Of a DNA stretch of 64,000 nt, positions 21,301-31,900 are shown piece by piece. Source of the DNA: Caprimulgus europaeus (Eukaryota; Chordata; Aves; Caprimulgiformes; Caprimulgidae); NCBI GenBank assembly GCA_907165065.1, contig OU015542.1, positions 1,763,001 through 1,827,000 of the forward strand, in the 5' to 3' direction. The notes beneath the pieces were generated by a model that was given only the letters and a program-made list of their open reading frames with translations, had not been told where the DNA came from and did no database searches. How positions within the stretch are numbered: the first letter of the stretch is position 1; every line of letters begins with the position of its first letter. The position numbers and the translations under genes are program-made.

Positions 21301-24300
21301 CAGCTTCTGCCCCTTGCACTGGGGAAGCTTTTGGGGCCAGCAGGTCCTTGGCCCTGTCTCAGAGGAGTGAGGACAACCCTGGAAGCTGAAGGAACAACAG
21401 GAACTGGAGCTGCTTTGTCCTTGCCCTTCACAGACCAAGGGTTTCCTGCTCCCCTCTCTCCCCAGGACTGCTCCATGGCCTCAGCACTGGGCGACTGGGG
21501 AACTAGACTAGAAGGAAAGAGCAGTAGGAGGGAAGGGTGGGGGCCATGGGTTGCCACAGAGTGGGAGGGGAAGGGTCTGTCTGACAGTTGTGCTCCACCC
21601 TCCTCAGAAGCGGCGCAGACCCACCCTGGGGGTGCAGCTGGACGACAAGCGCAAGGAGATGCTCAAGCGACACCCCTTGTCCGTCACAGTGGACCTGAAG
21701 TGCAAAGGTGAGCAGGCTCTGGTGGCCCTTGGTGGAGAGCACACAAGGGTGTGACAGTGGGTCAGGAAACAACCTGGCAGCAGCTTGGGATCCCTGGGGA
21801 CAAGGGAGACTGAACAAGGTGGTTTGTCAGGTCTGTGTCCTGGAGCTCCTCTTGCACACGTGGGTGGGGTGACCTTCCTCTGGAGCTTCCTCCATCTCCT
21901 TGGGAGCTTTTCTCTTTTGTGGGTGGTCTTGTCCATGACAGACACAGCCTGGCAAATGCTGGTGGGATGGCCTTGGAGGTTATGGTGCATCAGTGGCTGG
22001 TTCCTCCCTACGCTGTCTCTCTGCCCTGCTGCCCAGCCCTAGCAGGGAGACGTGTGTATCCCCCTCTGCAGAACGTGTGAGCTAGAGCAGACAGCAGCCT
22101 TGCCCCTTCTCTGTTGGTGCAGATGAGAATGTGCTTCACCTGACCTTCTACTACCTGATGAACCTCAACATCATGACGGTGAAAGCCAAGGTGACCACAG
22201 CTGTTGAGATGACAACTGCCATCAGTGCCGGGTGAGGAGGTCCCTGGGGACACTGAGCCCGGAGCTCATCGGGCAGCGACAGCTCCACTTCCCACAGCCA
22301 CCCTGCCCTGGTGTTCTGCCCTGCTCCCTGCAGAGTCACCCCTTGGCAGAGTGGTGTAGTGCCCAGGGCAGTGTGTGGTGGCAGTGTCCCTCTGTTCAGC
22401 TGTATCTCCCGTGCCCCGTGGGCCAGGGCACTCCACCCCCATCTGCCTGCTCCCAGCAGGTCAGGTTTTAACCTCCATCTCTGATCCTGCCTTGCCTGGG
22501 GCACCTTCACAGCCTTTGTGCAGAGCTGCAGTTTCAAAGTGCTGTCTTGGCCTGTCCTGTGATGGACACAGGAGATCCCAAAGAGCACAGCTCCATCTCT
22601 GCATCCTTTCAAGGTGACCCACTCCCCTGCCCTGTGATGTCCTTCCCCAGAGCTTCCAGGGCCCTGCAGGCTGCTGCAGCCCAGGCATCCTCCTCCTCCT
22701 CTCCTCCCTCTGTCATGTCAAACCAGGGGCCAGGAGGCTGGGAACCTCTGAGGGGAGCGGTGCCAACCCTGTCAGGAGCTGGGGGAGAACCTCTCCTGCT
22801 TGTCACATTCAGTCACCCTCGTGCAGCTGAGCTCCTTTCCTCCCTCCTGCAGCCTGTGCCTGGCAGCTCCCTTCACCCCCTTGCTCTGCAGGTCACCTTG
22901 TCTCAGGTGCCAGCGCTGCGGCTGCCTCTCCCTCAGCTCCCCAGGGACTGCTAGAGCCTGGTTTGTGTGAGGAGTGGCTGAAGTGGCAGCTCTGGGAGCC
23001 TGCCCAGGGAGCTCTGATCCGCTGCCAGCTCTCTGGTGGCTCTCCCCAGACCAGGAGGAGGTGCCTGAGGAAGAGGGAGGCCAGAGAGGCTGGTCTGGGC
23101 TATCTGGAAGCAAGTGCTCCCCCCCAGTCTGTCCCCTGTGAGGTCTCCTGGTCCTCTCAAGGTTCTCTTTTCCCTGAAGGCACCCAAAACCCTCCCTGAC
23201 AGCAGAGAGAGTCTCTCTGCAGGGTTCCCTCGCTTGCAGCTGCCCTTGACTCTGTTACCCCAAACCAGTGTGGCTCTGGCTTGAGCCAAACCCCAAATCC
23301 TCCAGCCCTTTGTGCTCCTGGGGCTCATGAGTACGGTCAACCATGAAGAACTTCATTTCATGAAGCAGAACTGCTCTGCTGGGTGGCAGACAGCCATCAG
23401 GCCATGCCCTGCCTGTGCTGGTGATGTTTGCTTCTCACACATTAGTAGGCTTCAGAGTTAATGCATTGGAGTGAGCAGCTTCCTGGGGAACCGGGGAGCT
23501 GGTGCCCTGTGGTTCTGTTTTCTTCACAGCCAGGGAGGAGACAGATCTCCTTTCAGAGTGTAACTACAGGAAAGCCATTCTGGTCCTGAAACCCAACTCA
23601 TGGAGCTCATAATCTCTTTCTCTGGGCTCAGTGGCCACCCCAGGGAGATGCTGAGACTGGGCTGCTGCTGATTAATCTCTTCCCTCCTCCTGCCAGCGAC
23701 CTGCTCTCCCCAGACTCCATCCTCAACTGCCTCTATCCAGGAGACCACGGGAGGAAAACGCCCAACCCAGCCAACCAGTTCCAGTTCGATAAAGTGGGGT
23801 GAGTGGGGTCTGTCCCACACATCTGGGGCAGCTTTGCTGGGGTGGTTGGTGTGAGTGCCCTGCTCCCAGCACAGCATGTCTGTCCCCAGCTGGTCAGGGA
23901 GGGCTCGGTGCCTGGGACGCTGGTGTCCTGCTGGGTGCCATCGGGTGGGCTCACCAGCACGGCTTGGGGTGCAGGAGGAAGAAGCACTGTCTGCCTCACT
24001 GGTGGTGGTGGAGGGATGGAGCAGGGGATGCTCTGGGGTGATGTGACCCTCTCTGGTTGTCCCCACAGCATCCTGACCTTGAGCGACTACGTGACAGAGC
24101 TGGGGCACCCCTACGTGTGGGTGCAGAAGTTGGGTGGCCTGCACTTCCCCAAGGATCAGCCTCAGGCACGTCACATCCCCTCCCCTCCTCTCTCCACCAG
24201 AGCATCGAGATGGGGTTTGTGGAGGTTTTGGGGGGCAGTTGTGTCCTGTCCCATCACTCCCCAGACCCTGGAGCTCTGGCTGGCACCAGCCACACCCAAA

Positions 24301-27300
24301 CCAGAGGATCCCAGAATCACCTGGACTGGAAAAGCCCTTTAAGCTCATCGAGTCCAACCATGACCCCAACACTGACCAGTCCCCACTAACCCATGTCCCT
24401 CAGCACTGTGTCTACACGACTCTTCAATCCCTCCAGGGATGGGGACTCCACCACTGCCCTGGGCAACCCCTTCCAGTGCCTGAGAACCCTTTCAGCAAAG
24501 AAATTCTTCCTCACATCCCATCTCAACTGCCCTGGGCACAACTGGAGCCCATTTCCTCTTGTCCTGTCCCTTGCTCCTTGGTTGAACAGACCCACCCCCA
24601 CCTCTCTGCACCCTCCTTTCAGGGACTTGGACAGAGCCAGAAGGTCTCCCCTCAGCCTCCTTTTCTCCAGGCTCAGCACCCCCAGTTCCCTCAGCTGCTC
24701 CTTGTAGAACCACAGCGCGCCCCGGGCTGGGGCAGGCTCAGTGGGTGTGAATCTGCAGCGGGGCCGTGCCAACATCTTGTGTCCCCCACGTGTGACAATC
24801 TGAGCCTTTGTTGGCACTAAGCAGTGACTTGAGCCTGTCCCCGTGGCTGGGTGGGGTGGCTCCTGGAGGTGGGGACCCCCAGGCTGCTGTGGTGGTGACA
24901 GTCCCTCCTGCCCACAGCACACGGTCACTGCAGACAACTCTCTGAGCGCCAGCCACATGGAGCTGACGGTGAAGCTGCTGAGGTCGCGGCTGCAGTCCCG
25001 CCTGGCTCTCCACAAGCAGTTTGCATCGCTGGGTGAGTGCCTGGGGGGACAGGGGCTGTGGTAGCAGGGTCTGGCTGTCACCTTTAATGCTCCTGCAGAT
25101 CTGCAGTGTTCCCAGTTGTCCTCAGCACCAGCAGTGGTCGTGGGGCTCCAAGGGCTGCCCTGCTGTGGGTGGGAGAGGAGGGCTGTGCCCCCTCCCAGTG
25201 CCCAGCACCCCTTTGGGACTGGCCACCCCCAGCACCCCTTTGGGACTGGCCACCCCCGCACTGGGGATCGATTTGGGTCGTGTTTGGGGGGCACCAGGCA
25301 CCCATGTGTGCCATGTGCCTGTGGAGCAGGGTGGGTGTGTGCTGAGCTCTAGTGGGATCGCAGCCCAGGCCTCCACTGCTCCTCTCTGGACACCTGGTGA
25401 TGGTGGCAGCAGGTTTTGGAGTGTCCCCACCCTTAGGACAGCGACAGGGCTGTGTCCCCAGCCCTCCCCTGCTCAAGTGGCCTTGGCCTTGGTTTCAGAG
25501 CACGGCGTTGTGCCGGTCTCCAGCGAGTGCCAGCACCTCTTCCCCACCAAGATCGTCTCGCGCCTGGTGAAGTGGGCGGCCATTCCCTACGCGGATTACG
25601 CGGTGGGTGCGAGCGCGAGGCCGGGTCCCTTCCCGCCCCCGCCTGGCGCCGGCAGCTGCTCACTCCTCTTTATTTCTCCTTGCAGGAGCTGCCCTACACT
25701 AAAGATGTGATAGAGTCCAGCTTGGCTGAAGACACTCACCTCTACTACATGGCCCTGATAGAAAGAGGCACAGGTAGGTGCATTTCCTGCCCCTGACAGC
25801 GGCTAATTCTCACATTGGACAACCCCAGGGCAGCTTCTGGCAGGGGGGGGTCTTCATGGGAAATCCCTCTGGTTGGAGCCCCTGTGGGCTGTGGCTCTGT
25901 CCTGGGTTTGTTGGGATGGAGTTAATTTTCTTCTTCGTAGCCAGAAGAGCTGGGTTTGGTTTCGGTGCAAGACTTGTGATGAGAAGAACGCTGATAAAAG
26001 CACCAACGTCATCAGCTGCTGCTGGAGCTCAAGGCCACCGTGTCTGGCTGGGCCACAGCTGCATTAGGCCTGGGAGGGGGGAGGGCAGTGAAGAGCAGGC
26101 CCCAAACTGGCACTGGGATGTGCCAGGGAGATGTTCCAGGTGGTGTCAGGGCGTGTCAGGACATGAGCCAGGGCTGGCCGGAGGACGGGGGGATTCTCTC
26201 GGGGATCGCTCGGGCTCTGGCTCTCCCGGGGTTTGGGTCTGGGACTGTCTGGGCTCCGGGATCGCTGGCTGGGAACGGTCCGGGCTGGGTGGGTGGGTGC
26301 TGAGCAGTGGCACTGGGTGTCACTCATTGGTGTATTTTAGTACTGTTACCATTATCTCTCCTATTCTTACATTAAGGGTTTTTTTAAGTTTTCTTTTATT
26401 TCTATTACTAAACTGTTCTTCTCTCACCCTACAAGCCTCCCTACCCTTGTCCCCAGATCCTCTCCCCTGGGGGTGGCAGGGGCAGTGAGTGAATGGCTGT
26501 GTTGGCTCCTGGCCAAGGGCCAGCCCAGTGAAGCCATCAGAGGGTGACATTTCTCCCCTCCCCTGCCCAGCCAAGCTGCAGGCTGCCGTGGTCCTGAACC
26601 CCGGTTACGCCACGCTGCCCCCCATCTTCAGCCTGTGCCTCAACTGGAAAGGGGAGCGGACAGGCAGCAACGACGACAACATTCGGGTGAGCTGGGGCGG
26701 GGGGAGAGCAGGCTGGAGAGCCACTGGGTTTTTTGGGGTGTGTTCCCAGTGGTTCTGTGTCCATAAGATATTGGGGTGAGCTGGTGGCTTGGCAGCTGGG
26801 TGCAGCTGTGGGTCTTGGGAGGGTGGTGCAGAGACCCAAGCCTGTGCTGTGCCAATTCCTCTACCAGGCCATGGAGAGCGAGGTCAACGTCAACTACAAG
26901 GAGCTGTGGGGACCCAAACCTGGTTACCAGCTCCTCACCAACCAGCTGCAGCGCCTGTGCATGGTGCTGGACGTCTACCTGGAGACAGAGCCCCATGACC
27001 CCAGCGTGGAGGGGCCCAAGGAGTTTCCGCAGGAGAAGATGTGTCTGCGCTTGGTCAGGTGATGTCCCAGCACCCTGGAGGGACCCTGGGGCTGTGAGGA
27101 GCTGGGTGGGGGGTGAGGGTGCTGGCAGGGACAGTGGTGGCACTGCTGTCTGCTGGAGCATGGCCTTGCCTGACCTGGTGCCAACCTGGAAGCCTCTCCT
27201 TTAGCTCCTGTGGGGATCTGCACCCCATGGCTGGGCAGCACCCCAAGACCAGCACATTTCTGTGGGTCCCAGGGGCTTCCTGACCCCTGTGGGTCAACCT

Positions 27301-27385
27301 CTCCCTCTTCTGCTCTTCCAGGGGGCCCATGCGCCTGAAGCCCTTCAAGTTCAACTACCCCCAGGGGTTCTTCAGCCACCGCTGA
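9373..27385 (+). CDS. THOC5: THOC5, THO/TREX complex subunit, 19 coding exons
   Basis: Subunit of the THO complex in TREX, coupling transcription and processing to mRNA export. Exons: 9373-9468, 11205-11348, 12522-12635, 13281-13378, 14702-14848, 17557-17671, 18415-18547, 19850-19927, 20277-20317, 21608-21707, 22123-22231, 23697-23798, 24069-24165, 24918-25032, 25499-25602, 25686-25773, 26571-26686, 26868-27058, 27322-27385. Phases agree throughout and give 683 aa, the human length. Landmarks are the N-terminal nuclear-localisation motif [10 protein letters not shown], the coiled-coil N-terminal half ([31 protein letters not shown]), the acidic stretch [12 protein letters not shown] followed by KRRRP, and the C-terminal [11 protein letters not shown] and QGFFSHR. 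The intron after 24165 has a GC donor; all others are GT-AG. The start is the first ATG of the exon opening at 9355 and matches the family N-terminus. Confidence 0.98.
9639..10165 (-). mobile_element. CR1 LINE 3' fragment
   Basis: The reverse-oriented CR1 tail begins ATAGAATCCCAGACTGGTCT and runs through GGTTGGAAGGGACCTTAAAG, CACTAGACCAGGTTGCTCAA and the region ending near CAGCACTCGAGGGG. The antisense strand is transcribed with THOC5 intron 2. It is 5'-truncated, as usual for CR1. Confidence 0.9.
10505..11190 (+). repeat. Minisatellite ending 14 bp before a THOC5 acceptor
   Basis: Six or more 25-bp units (TGCAGAGGAGGGGGCAGGCA plus GGAGG) are followed by about 20 units of 21-23 bp built from GCAGGAGCTGCAGAGGAGGG. 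The array runs almost to the acceptor of the exon at 11205. Only TGCTCTCTGCCTTGCAG separates the last GAGGAGCAG-like unit from the exon. Open frames across it ([12 protein letters not shown] repeats, and a minus-strand Pro/Ser frame) come from the repeat. Confidence 0.93.
12236..12330 (+). mobile_element. Short CR1 fragment
   Basis: CAGTACCTGAAGGGGCTCCA followed by GGGACTTTGGCCCAGGGCAG and ACAACAAGGGGTGATGGC matches the internal part of the plus-oriented CR1 copies at 38.2 and 55.7 kb. Both ends are missing. Confidence 0.7.
13708..14375 (+). mobile_element. CR1 copy interrupted by a nested CR1
   Basis: The outer plus-strand CR1 runs from ACATGGAGCTACTGGAGCCA to CTCAAAGGGGGCCTGTAAG (about 13878). 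It resumes at AGAAAGATGGGGACAGACT (about 14062) and ends with the CR1 tail near CCAAACCAGTCCATGG. The two outer parts join into a continuous CR1 order. Confidence 0.85.
13882..14060 (-). mobile_element. Nested CR1 tail inside the outer CR1
   Basis: The insert begins AATCACAGGATCCCTGACTG, the reversed 3' terminus of CR1. It continues through the same GGTTGGAAGGGACCTTAAAG and GCCTCATCCAGCCTGGCCGA blocks as other copies and stops at AACCTGGGCCAG. AAGAA-like sequence on both sides may be a short target-site duplication. Confidence 0.82.
15365..15652 (+). mobile_element. CR1-type tail, THOC5 intron
   Basis: A short element family recurs in this window. It starts near ACAAGGGACAGGACAAGAGG, passes GAATTTCTTTGCTGAAAGGG and GTGGAGTCCCCATCCCTGGA, and ends near TTTCCAGTCCAGGCAGTTCTG. 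It is preceded by a poly-A run at 15331-15343. Confidence 0.85.
16367..16605 (-). mobile_element. Partial ERVL-type LTR, reverse orientation
   Basis: Reverse complement of the 3' part of the LTR at 25898-26539. It shares the GTGATGGTTTCACTG end (the CA terminus of the LTR), GAGAAGAACAGTTTAGTAAT and GGAGAGATAATGATAACAGT, then breaks off at CCCAGTGCCAGTAG. No internal viral region is present. Confidence 0.7.
16618..16840 (+). mobile_element. CR1-type tail with an unusual 5' block
   Basis: CCACCATCACGTTGTGGTTC and GAGAGCAGCGTTGCCCTGGG precede an otherwise ordinary CR1-type tail (GTCCCCATCCCTGGAGGGAT onward). The same 5' block with the same junction occurs at 39907. Confidence 0.7.
18095..18360 (+). 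mobile_element. CR1-type tail, THOC5 intron
   Basis: This copy is almost the same as the one at 15365, from GGACAAGAGAAAATGGCCTC through GAATTTCTTTGCTGAAAGGG to CAGGCAGTTCTGGATTCTGTG. It lies just upstream of the exon at 18415. Confidence 0.85.
19075..19345 (+). mobile_element. CR1-type tail, diverged copy
   Basis: TAACAAGGGACAAGATGAGA starts a more diverged copy of the same element. GTGGAGTCCCCATCCCTGGA is conserved and the end TTTCCAACCAAAATGGTTCTG differs from the younger copies. Confidence 0.8.
20540..21010. repeat. 39/29-bp minisatellite in THOC5 intron
   Basis: CCCCACTGGTGTCTCCCCAC recurs about 13 times, at 39-bp spacing (with CATCCCACCAACCTG between) or about 29-bp spacing (with CTCACATTG between). 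Frames such as PLVSPHLT in several registers are repeat by-products. Confidence 0.92.
22232..23696 (+). other. THOC5 intron without recognisable content
   Basis: This 1.46-kb intron is moderately GC-rich. I see no CR1, LTR, tandem repeat or structured RNA in it. Confidence 0.5.
24166..24917 (+). other. THOC5: GC-AG intron of THOC5
   Basis: The donor is CAG|GCACGT and the acceptor is CCCACAG|CAC. Joining at these points keeps the frame and restores the family sequence (LHFPKDQPQ followed by [15 protein letters not shown]). The nearest GT, four bases downstream at 24170, would add GCAC and shift the frame. A reverse CR1 tail occupies much of the intron. Confidence 0.8.
24300..24715 (-). mobile_element. 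CR1 tail, reverse, THOC5 GC-AG intron
   Basis: Reverse complement of the 15365-type element, from AGAATCACCTGGACTGGAAA through GGGATGGGGACTCCACCACT. It continues further into the CR1 body than the plus copies (to about GCTCCTTGTAGAACCACAGC). Confidence 0.85.
25898..26539 (+). mobile_element. Solo LTR, ERVL-type
   Basis: Begins TGTCCTGGGTTTGTTGGGAT and ends GAAGCCATCA, so it has the TG...CA termini of an LTR, and is 642 bp long. The opening with GGAGTTAATTTTCTTCTTCG and the late AACTGTTCTTCTCTCACCCT are familiar from avian ERVL LTRs. There is no gag or pol sequence next to it, so it is a solo LTR. It lies in the THOC5 intron between 25773 and 26571, about 30 bp from the acceptor. Confidence 0.75.
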
Positions 27386-27520
27386 GCGTCGCTCTGGGAC
27401 GGGCCAGGTCCTGCCCGCGGGGTGCAGCGTCCCCATCCCCCAATCCAGCTCCTTTTCCCAGTGTTTTGTGTTTTGTTTGAAGGTTTTGTAGCCAAAAGAA
27501 TAAAATGGTGGATTGAGGAA
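27386..27520 (+). terminator. THOC5: THOC5 3' UTR and poly(A) signal
   Basis: A short 3' UTR follows the stop codon. A canonical AATAAA lies at 27499-27504 and GT-rich sequence (GTGTGGGGGGGTGTGTGG) follows about 20 bp later, the usual downstream element. Confidence 0.85.
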
Positions 27521-28059
27521 GTGTGGGGGGGTGTGTGGAGCCCGGGCTCTGGGCAGGGCCTTGCTGCTGGTTTGTCCCCTTGCCTGGGGTGCTGCCTGCC
27601 CCCTGCCCCCCCCGTCCCCACTGCAGGGCCTCAGGACTGAGATGGATAAAAACTGAAATGGGTAAAAACGGAAACAATGGCTAAAAACAGCCCCATTCCA
27701 GAGCCCCAGTGCAGCCCCAGCCTGTCCTTGCTGCGCTGGCCGCCAACTGACTGGGCACAAACCCCACCATGAGGGGGGGTCGCTGCTCCCCCGGGATTGT
27801 TTCGGGGAGCAGAGCAGGGTCCTGGGAGAGGCAGGACCCCAGGGCACCCTGGTGGAGGTCAGGGTGGGAATCGCAGCAGCTCCCTGCCATGGGTCCTGTC
27901 CCACAGCCAGGCTGGCAGTTGGGGCTCCATCCTCACTCCCAAGGTTGTTGTCCCCCTCCCCTCTCTGTGTCCCCCCCTTGGAAGGGGTGACAGACCCCCT
28001 ACCCGCTGCTGCAGCGCTCGGCTTAGAGCAGGGGTTTAACCTTGGGGGGGATGGGGGGT

Positions 28060-28180
28060 GGTGTCTTTACTGGCTTTGGGCTCATCTTTGGGTTTCACTT
28101 TAGCTTTGGGCTCCTCCACCTTCTCCTTCTTGGGATCCTCCACCTTCTCCTTCTTGGGTTCCTGCACCTTCTCCTTTGGC
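28060..28180 (-). pseudogene. Duplicated fragment of the NEFH tail
   Basis: Read on the minus strand this encodes [17 protein letters not shown] and KASKD, almost the same as the end of NEFH at about 28985-29115. The DNA identity is high (CTTTACTGGCTTTGGGCTCA against CTTTACTGGCTTTGGGTTCA). It carries two to three [12 protein letters not shown] units (VQEPKKE, VEDPKKE). It lies beyond the NEFH poly(A) signal, lacks splice sites that would join it to NEFH, and is best read as a local duplication. Confidence 0.75.
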
Positions 28181-28441
28181 TCCCACCCCCCTGGGAACCA
28201 CACTTTAAAAAGAGAAGGAATTAAAAAAACCCACTGAAATCCTTTGCAGAGCATCGGGGGGAGCTGGCCTGGTTCCAGCAGGGGTCCTTTGTGCCTCACC
28301 CCACACGAGGGCTGGGTTTTCCTCCTGGGAGGGCAGCTGTGGTGCTGGAAAGCCCCCCTGTGTCACCCCCTCAACCTTGGGGTGACCACTCCCACCCCCC
28401 CAGCCAGGAGCAGAGCAGAGCCGGGTGTCTCTGTAAGCACT

Positions 28442-28919
28442 TTTATTTGGTTATTGCACAGAAAGCACAGATCAGTGGGCTGAGGTTCCTGGTGCTCCGG
28501 GTGCCCCTGAGCGTCCTGCAGCGCCCAGCCTGGGTCACCGCTCCCAGGGACCATCGTCACCCCCAGCTCAGGGCATGGCCCCCAGGACCCCCCCAGCCCC
28601 TGTCCCAAGCAGCTGGAGCTCTGCGGCGCTCATCCAGTGATCAATAAATGCACTTCTTGGAGGGGGGTGGGCAGGTGGGTGGGGGGGTGGGTGGTCCCCA
28701 GGGGTCTCATCTCTTGGGTTCAAGTGTGGCAATGTGGCACTGGGCAGTGTCAGGGGCTGCGGGGGGTGGGGGGCAGCGAGGAGGGGCCGTGGCTCTCACA
28801 CCGACCTATTGCTACAGGTGGAGCCCGGCCTGGCGGGGGTCCCCGCTCTGGCACGGCGGGGCGGGGGGAGCAGAGCAGCTCCTGCACCCACAGGTGCTCT
28901 TCAGCACCCCGGGCTCTGC
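28442..28919 (-). terminator. NEFH: NEFH 3' UTR and poly(A) signal
   Basis: On the minus strand AATAAA lies at 28442-28447 (TTTATT on plus), about 475 bp after the NEFH stop codon. The THOC5 and NEFH transcripts therefore converge with roughly 0.9 kb between their ends. Confidence 0.75.
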
Positions 28920-31900
28920 TCATTTCTTCCCTGGGGTGGGTGACGGCTCTGGGGCTTTGCCCTCCTTGCTGGAGGGCGCCTCAGCCTTGGAGGCATCTTT
29001 ACTGGCTTTGGGTTCATCTTTGGGTTTTGCTTTAGCTTTGGGCTCCTCAACCTTCTCCTTCTTGGGCTCCTCAACCTTCTCCTTCTTGGGCTCCTCAACC
29101 TTCTCCTTCTTGGGCTCCTCAACCTTCTCCTTCTTGGGCTCCTCAACCTTCTCCTTCTTGGGCTCCTCAACCTTCTTCTTTGGTTCCTCTACCTTCTTGG
29201 GCTCCTCTACCTTCTCCTTCTTGGGCTCCTCCACCTTCTCCTTCTTGGGCTCCTCCACCTTTGGTTTCTCAGCCTCCTTTGCAGCCACTTTGCTGACCTC
29301 CTGCTTAGGTTTTTGTGGAGCTTCCTTCTCGGCCTTTCCTTCTTCAGTGGATTTGGGGCCCGGCTTAGGGGTCTCCTTCACCTGAGGAGCTGGAGGCTCC
29401 GGCACAGCAGCTGCCTTCTCTTTGGGCTTCTCCTCCACCTTGGCCGGGACATCCTTCTTGGGAGCTTCCTCTTTCCTGGCCTCCTCAGCTCCAGGCTTGG
29501 AGGGATCCTTCGTCTCCTTGGGTGGCTCTTCCTTCGCAGGGGCTTTCGGCTCCTTTGGAGGGGAGGGGGTGGGAGTGGGCTCCTTGGCTGGCACCGCTTC
29601 CTTCTGTGGAGACTTGGCCTCCTCCTTCGCAGGAGATTTGACTTTCTCAGGGGACTTCACAGTGGGGGTCTTGGCCTCCTCCTTTGAGGGGCTTGGGGGT
29701 TTCTCTGGGGATTTGACAGATGGAGTTTTGACCTCCTCCACTGAGGGGGGTGCAGGTTTCTCTGGGGACTTCACGGCTGGGCTCTTGGCCTCCTCTTTCG
29801 AGGGGGTTGAGGGTTTCTCTGGGGACTTGACAGCAGGGCTCTTGGCCTCCTCCTTTGAGGGGGTTGGTGGCTTTTCTGGGGATTTGACAGCTGGAGACTT
29901 GGCCTCCTCTTTTGAGGGGCTTAGGGGTTTCTCTGGGGACTTCACAGCTGGGCTCTTGGCCTCCTCTTTTGGGGGGGTAGGTGGCTTTTCTGGGGACTTG
30001 ACAGCTGGGGTTTTGGCCTCCTCCTTTGAGGGGGACTCAGGTTTTTCTGGGGACTTGGCCTCCTCTTTTGCAGGAGACTTGGCCTCCTCTTCACCCTCTA
30101 CTTCAGCTTTCTCTTCTTCCTCCTCCTCCTCCTGCTCTTCAGCTTTCTTCTCTTCAGCCTCTTTCTCAGCCTCTTCCTCCTCTGTGACCTCCTCAGTCAC
30201 CTGGATTTCCTCTGTCTGCTCCTCTACAATCACTGTCTCCTTCTCAGATTTTTCCACCACCTTGATCTTCTCCTCACTCTTCACCTTGATGTTGGCAGTG
30301 ATGCTGGGAGCCTTGGGGACCACCTCAGGGAAGGAGACCATCCCAAAACCAGACTCAATCCGATATTCCTCCCCTTCCAAGAGCTTTCTGCCAAGAAGAC
30401 ACCAGAGCAGGACAATCAGCGATTGCTTCTCACCTCCTCCCATAGCCAGGAGCTACCAGCCATGCCCTGCAACTCCACCCCTCCTTGCTCTATTTTCGAG
30501 GTACAGGCTGACCCTCCTGCTCCTCCACCCTGGACTGTGCAGGTTTCCTCACCCTTCCTTCTGCAAACCCAAGTGCAGGGCCAGGTCACCCAGCTGGAGG
30601 ATGGATGGTCTTAAGGAATGTCCTCAGAGACACCAGCACCAGGGCCTAGAGCCCATCCCACCTCCCCCTTCCTGCCCCCGCACCTGTAGGCAGCGATTTC
30701 GATGTCCAGGGCCATTTTGACGTTGAGCAGATCCTGGTATTCCCGGAGCTGAGCTGCCATCTCCCACTTGGTGTTCCTCAGCTCGCTGTCAAGCTGCTGG
30801 ATGGTTTCCTGTGGCAGGCAGAGCAACTGGTGACATGCAGAAGCTAGTCCCCAAGAGCAGGGGGACACAGAACGGTCCCCTGGTCTCCAGAGGAGGGACA
30901 GACTGCTCACCCAACACCAGGATATCCTCACAGGGGGGTCTGCAGCCACAGAAGGAAGGGGACATGTCTAGGGGCTGTTTCAGTATGTCCAGTTCCCTCA
31001 GGGGAACTGGTGGGAGCCCTGCACCTCGGTCAGCTGAGTTCCTGGCCCCCTCCCAGAGCTCCCTCCAGCAGTGACATGCTGTGGGAATGGTTCTAGGACT
31101 TCATTGAGTCTGGTGGCCACCAAGACTGGATGGGTCAACACCCTGGGCAGCCCCCTGTGCTGCAGCTCCCAGCTCTGGGACACCAGACCCAGCCTGAACC
31201 CTGGGCACACTCCAGTGGTGTTTGTGACCAACATCACGCGCAGCTCAAAGCCAGGCAGATGTGTGGGACACACATCATGGGTGCTGCATCATGGGTGAGG
31301 GACACAACAGTCTGGATGCAACCTCAGGCTTGGGGTACCTGATCCCCAGGAGCTGGGGAAGGTCAGCTCCAGACACAACCCTGAGTATTTGCTGCTGGTC
31401 TTCACCACCTCTGAAGGCGCAGCACCAGCACTGCCCCTCCCCAGCAGCTGGATGGCTCCTCCCCACCAAAGGACCGATCTGGGATGCTGCCACGGCACCA
31501 CATTACCTGGTAGGACAAGACATCGGCATGATGGCGCTCCTCCGAGTCCTGCCTCTGCCTCTCCAGTGACTCCTGGGTCCCTTTGAGGGCTTCAAGCTCA
31601 GTGGTCTTAGACTGGAGCTGACGGCGGTACTCGCTGATCTCCTCCTGCGCCAGGCGGATGGCGTCTGTGTTCACCTTGGCAACCTCCGAGAGCTTGTCCA
31701 GCCTCACTGCAACGGGGGAAAGGAGAAGCTGGAGGGAGGGAGGGAGGGAGGGATGGGGGCTGCAGTCTCCCCTTCTTGAGGACCCTCCAGCTCTTTGATG
31801 CTGCACGTCCCCCGTGTGCTGGTTTGCTGTCCGTGCTCACGCTGTGCCGGGGAGGTGCCGGTGCCGGGCGGGTGTTGTCACCATCCTGGACTTTTCCTGG

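Noticed and set aside
25898..26539. A complete endogenous retrovirus around the LTRs
   Set aside because: No primer-binding site, gag, pol or env-like frame adjoins either full LTR, so they are solo LTRs.
29422..30720. 432-codon plus-strand Ser/Gly/Phe frame
   Set aside because: It is the antisense shadow of the low-complexity NEFH tail.
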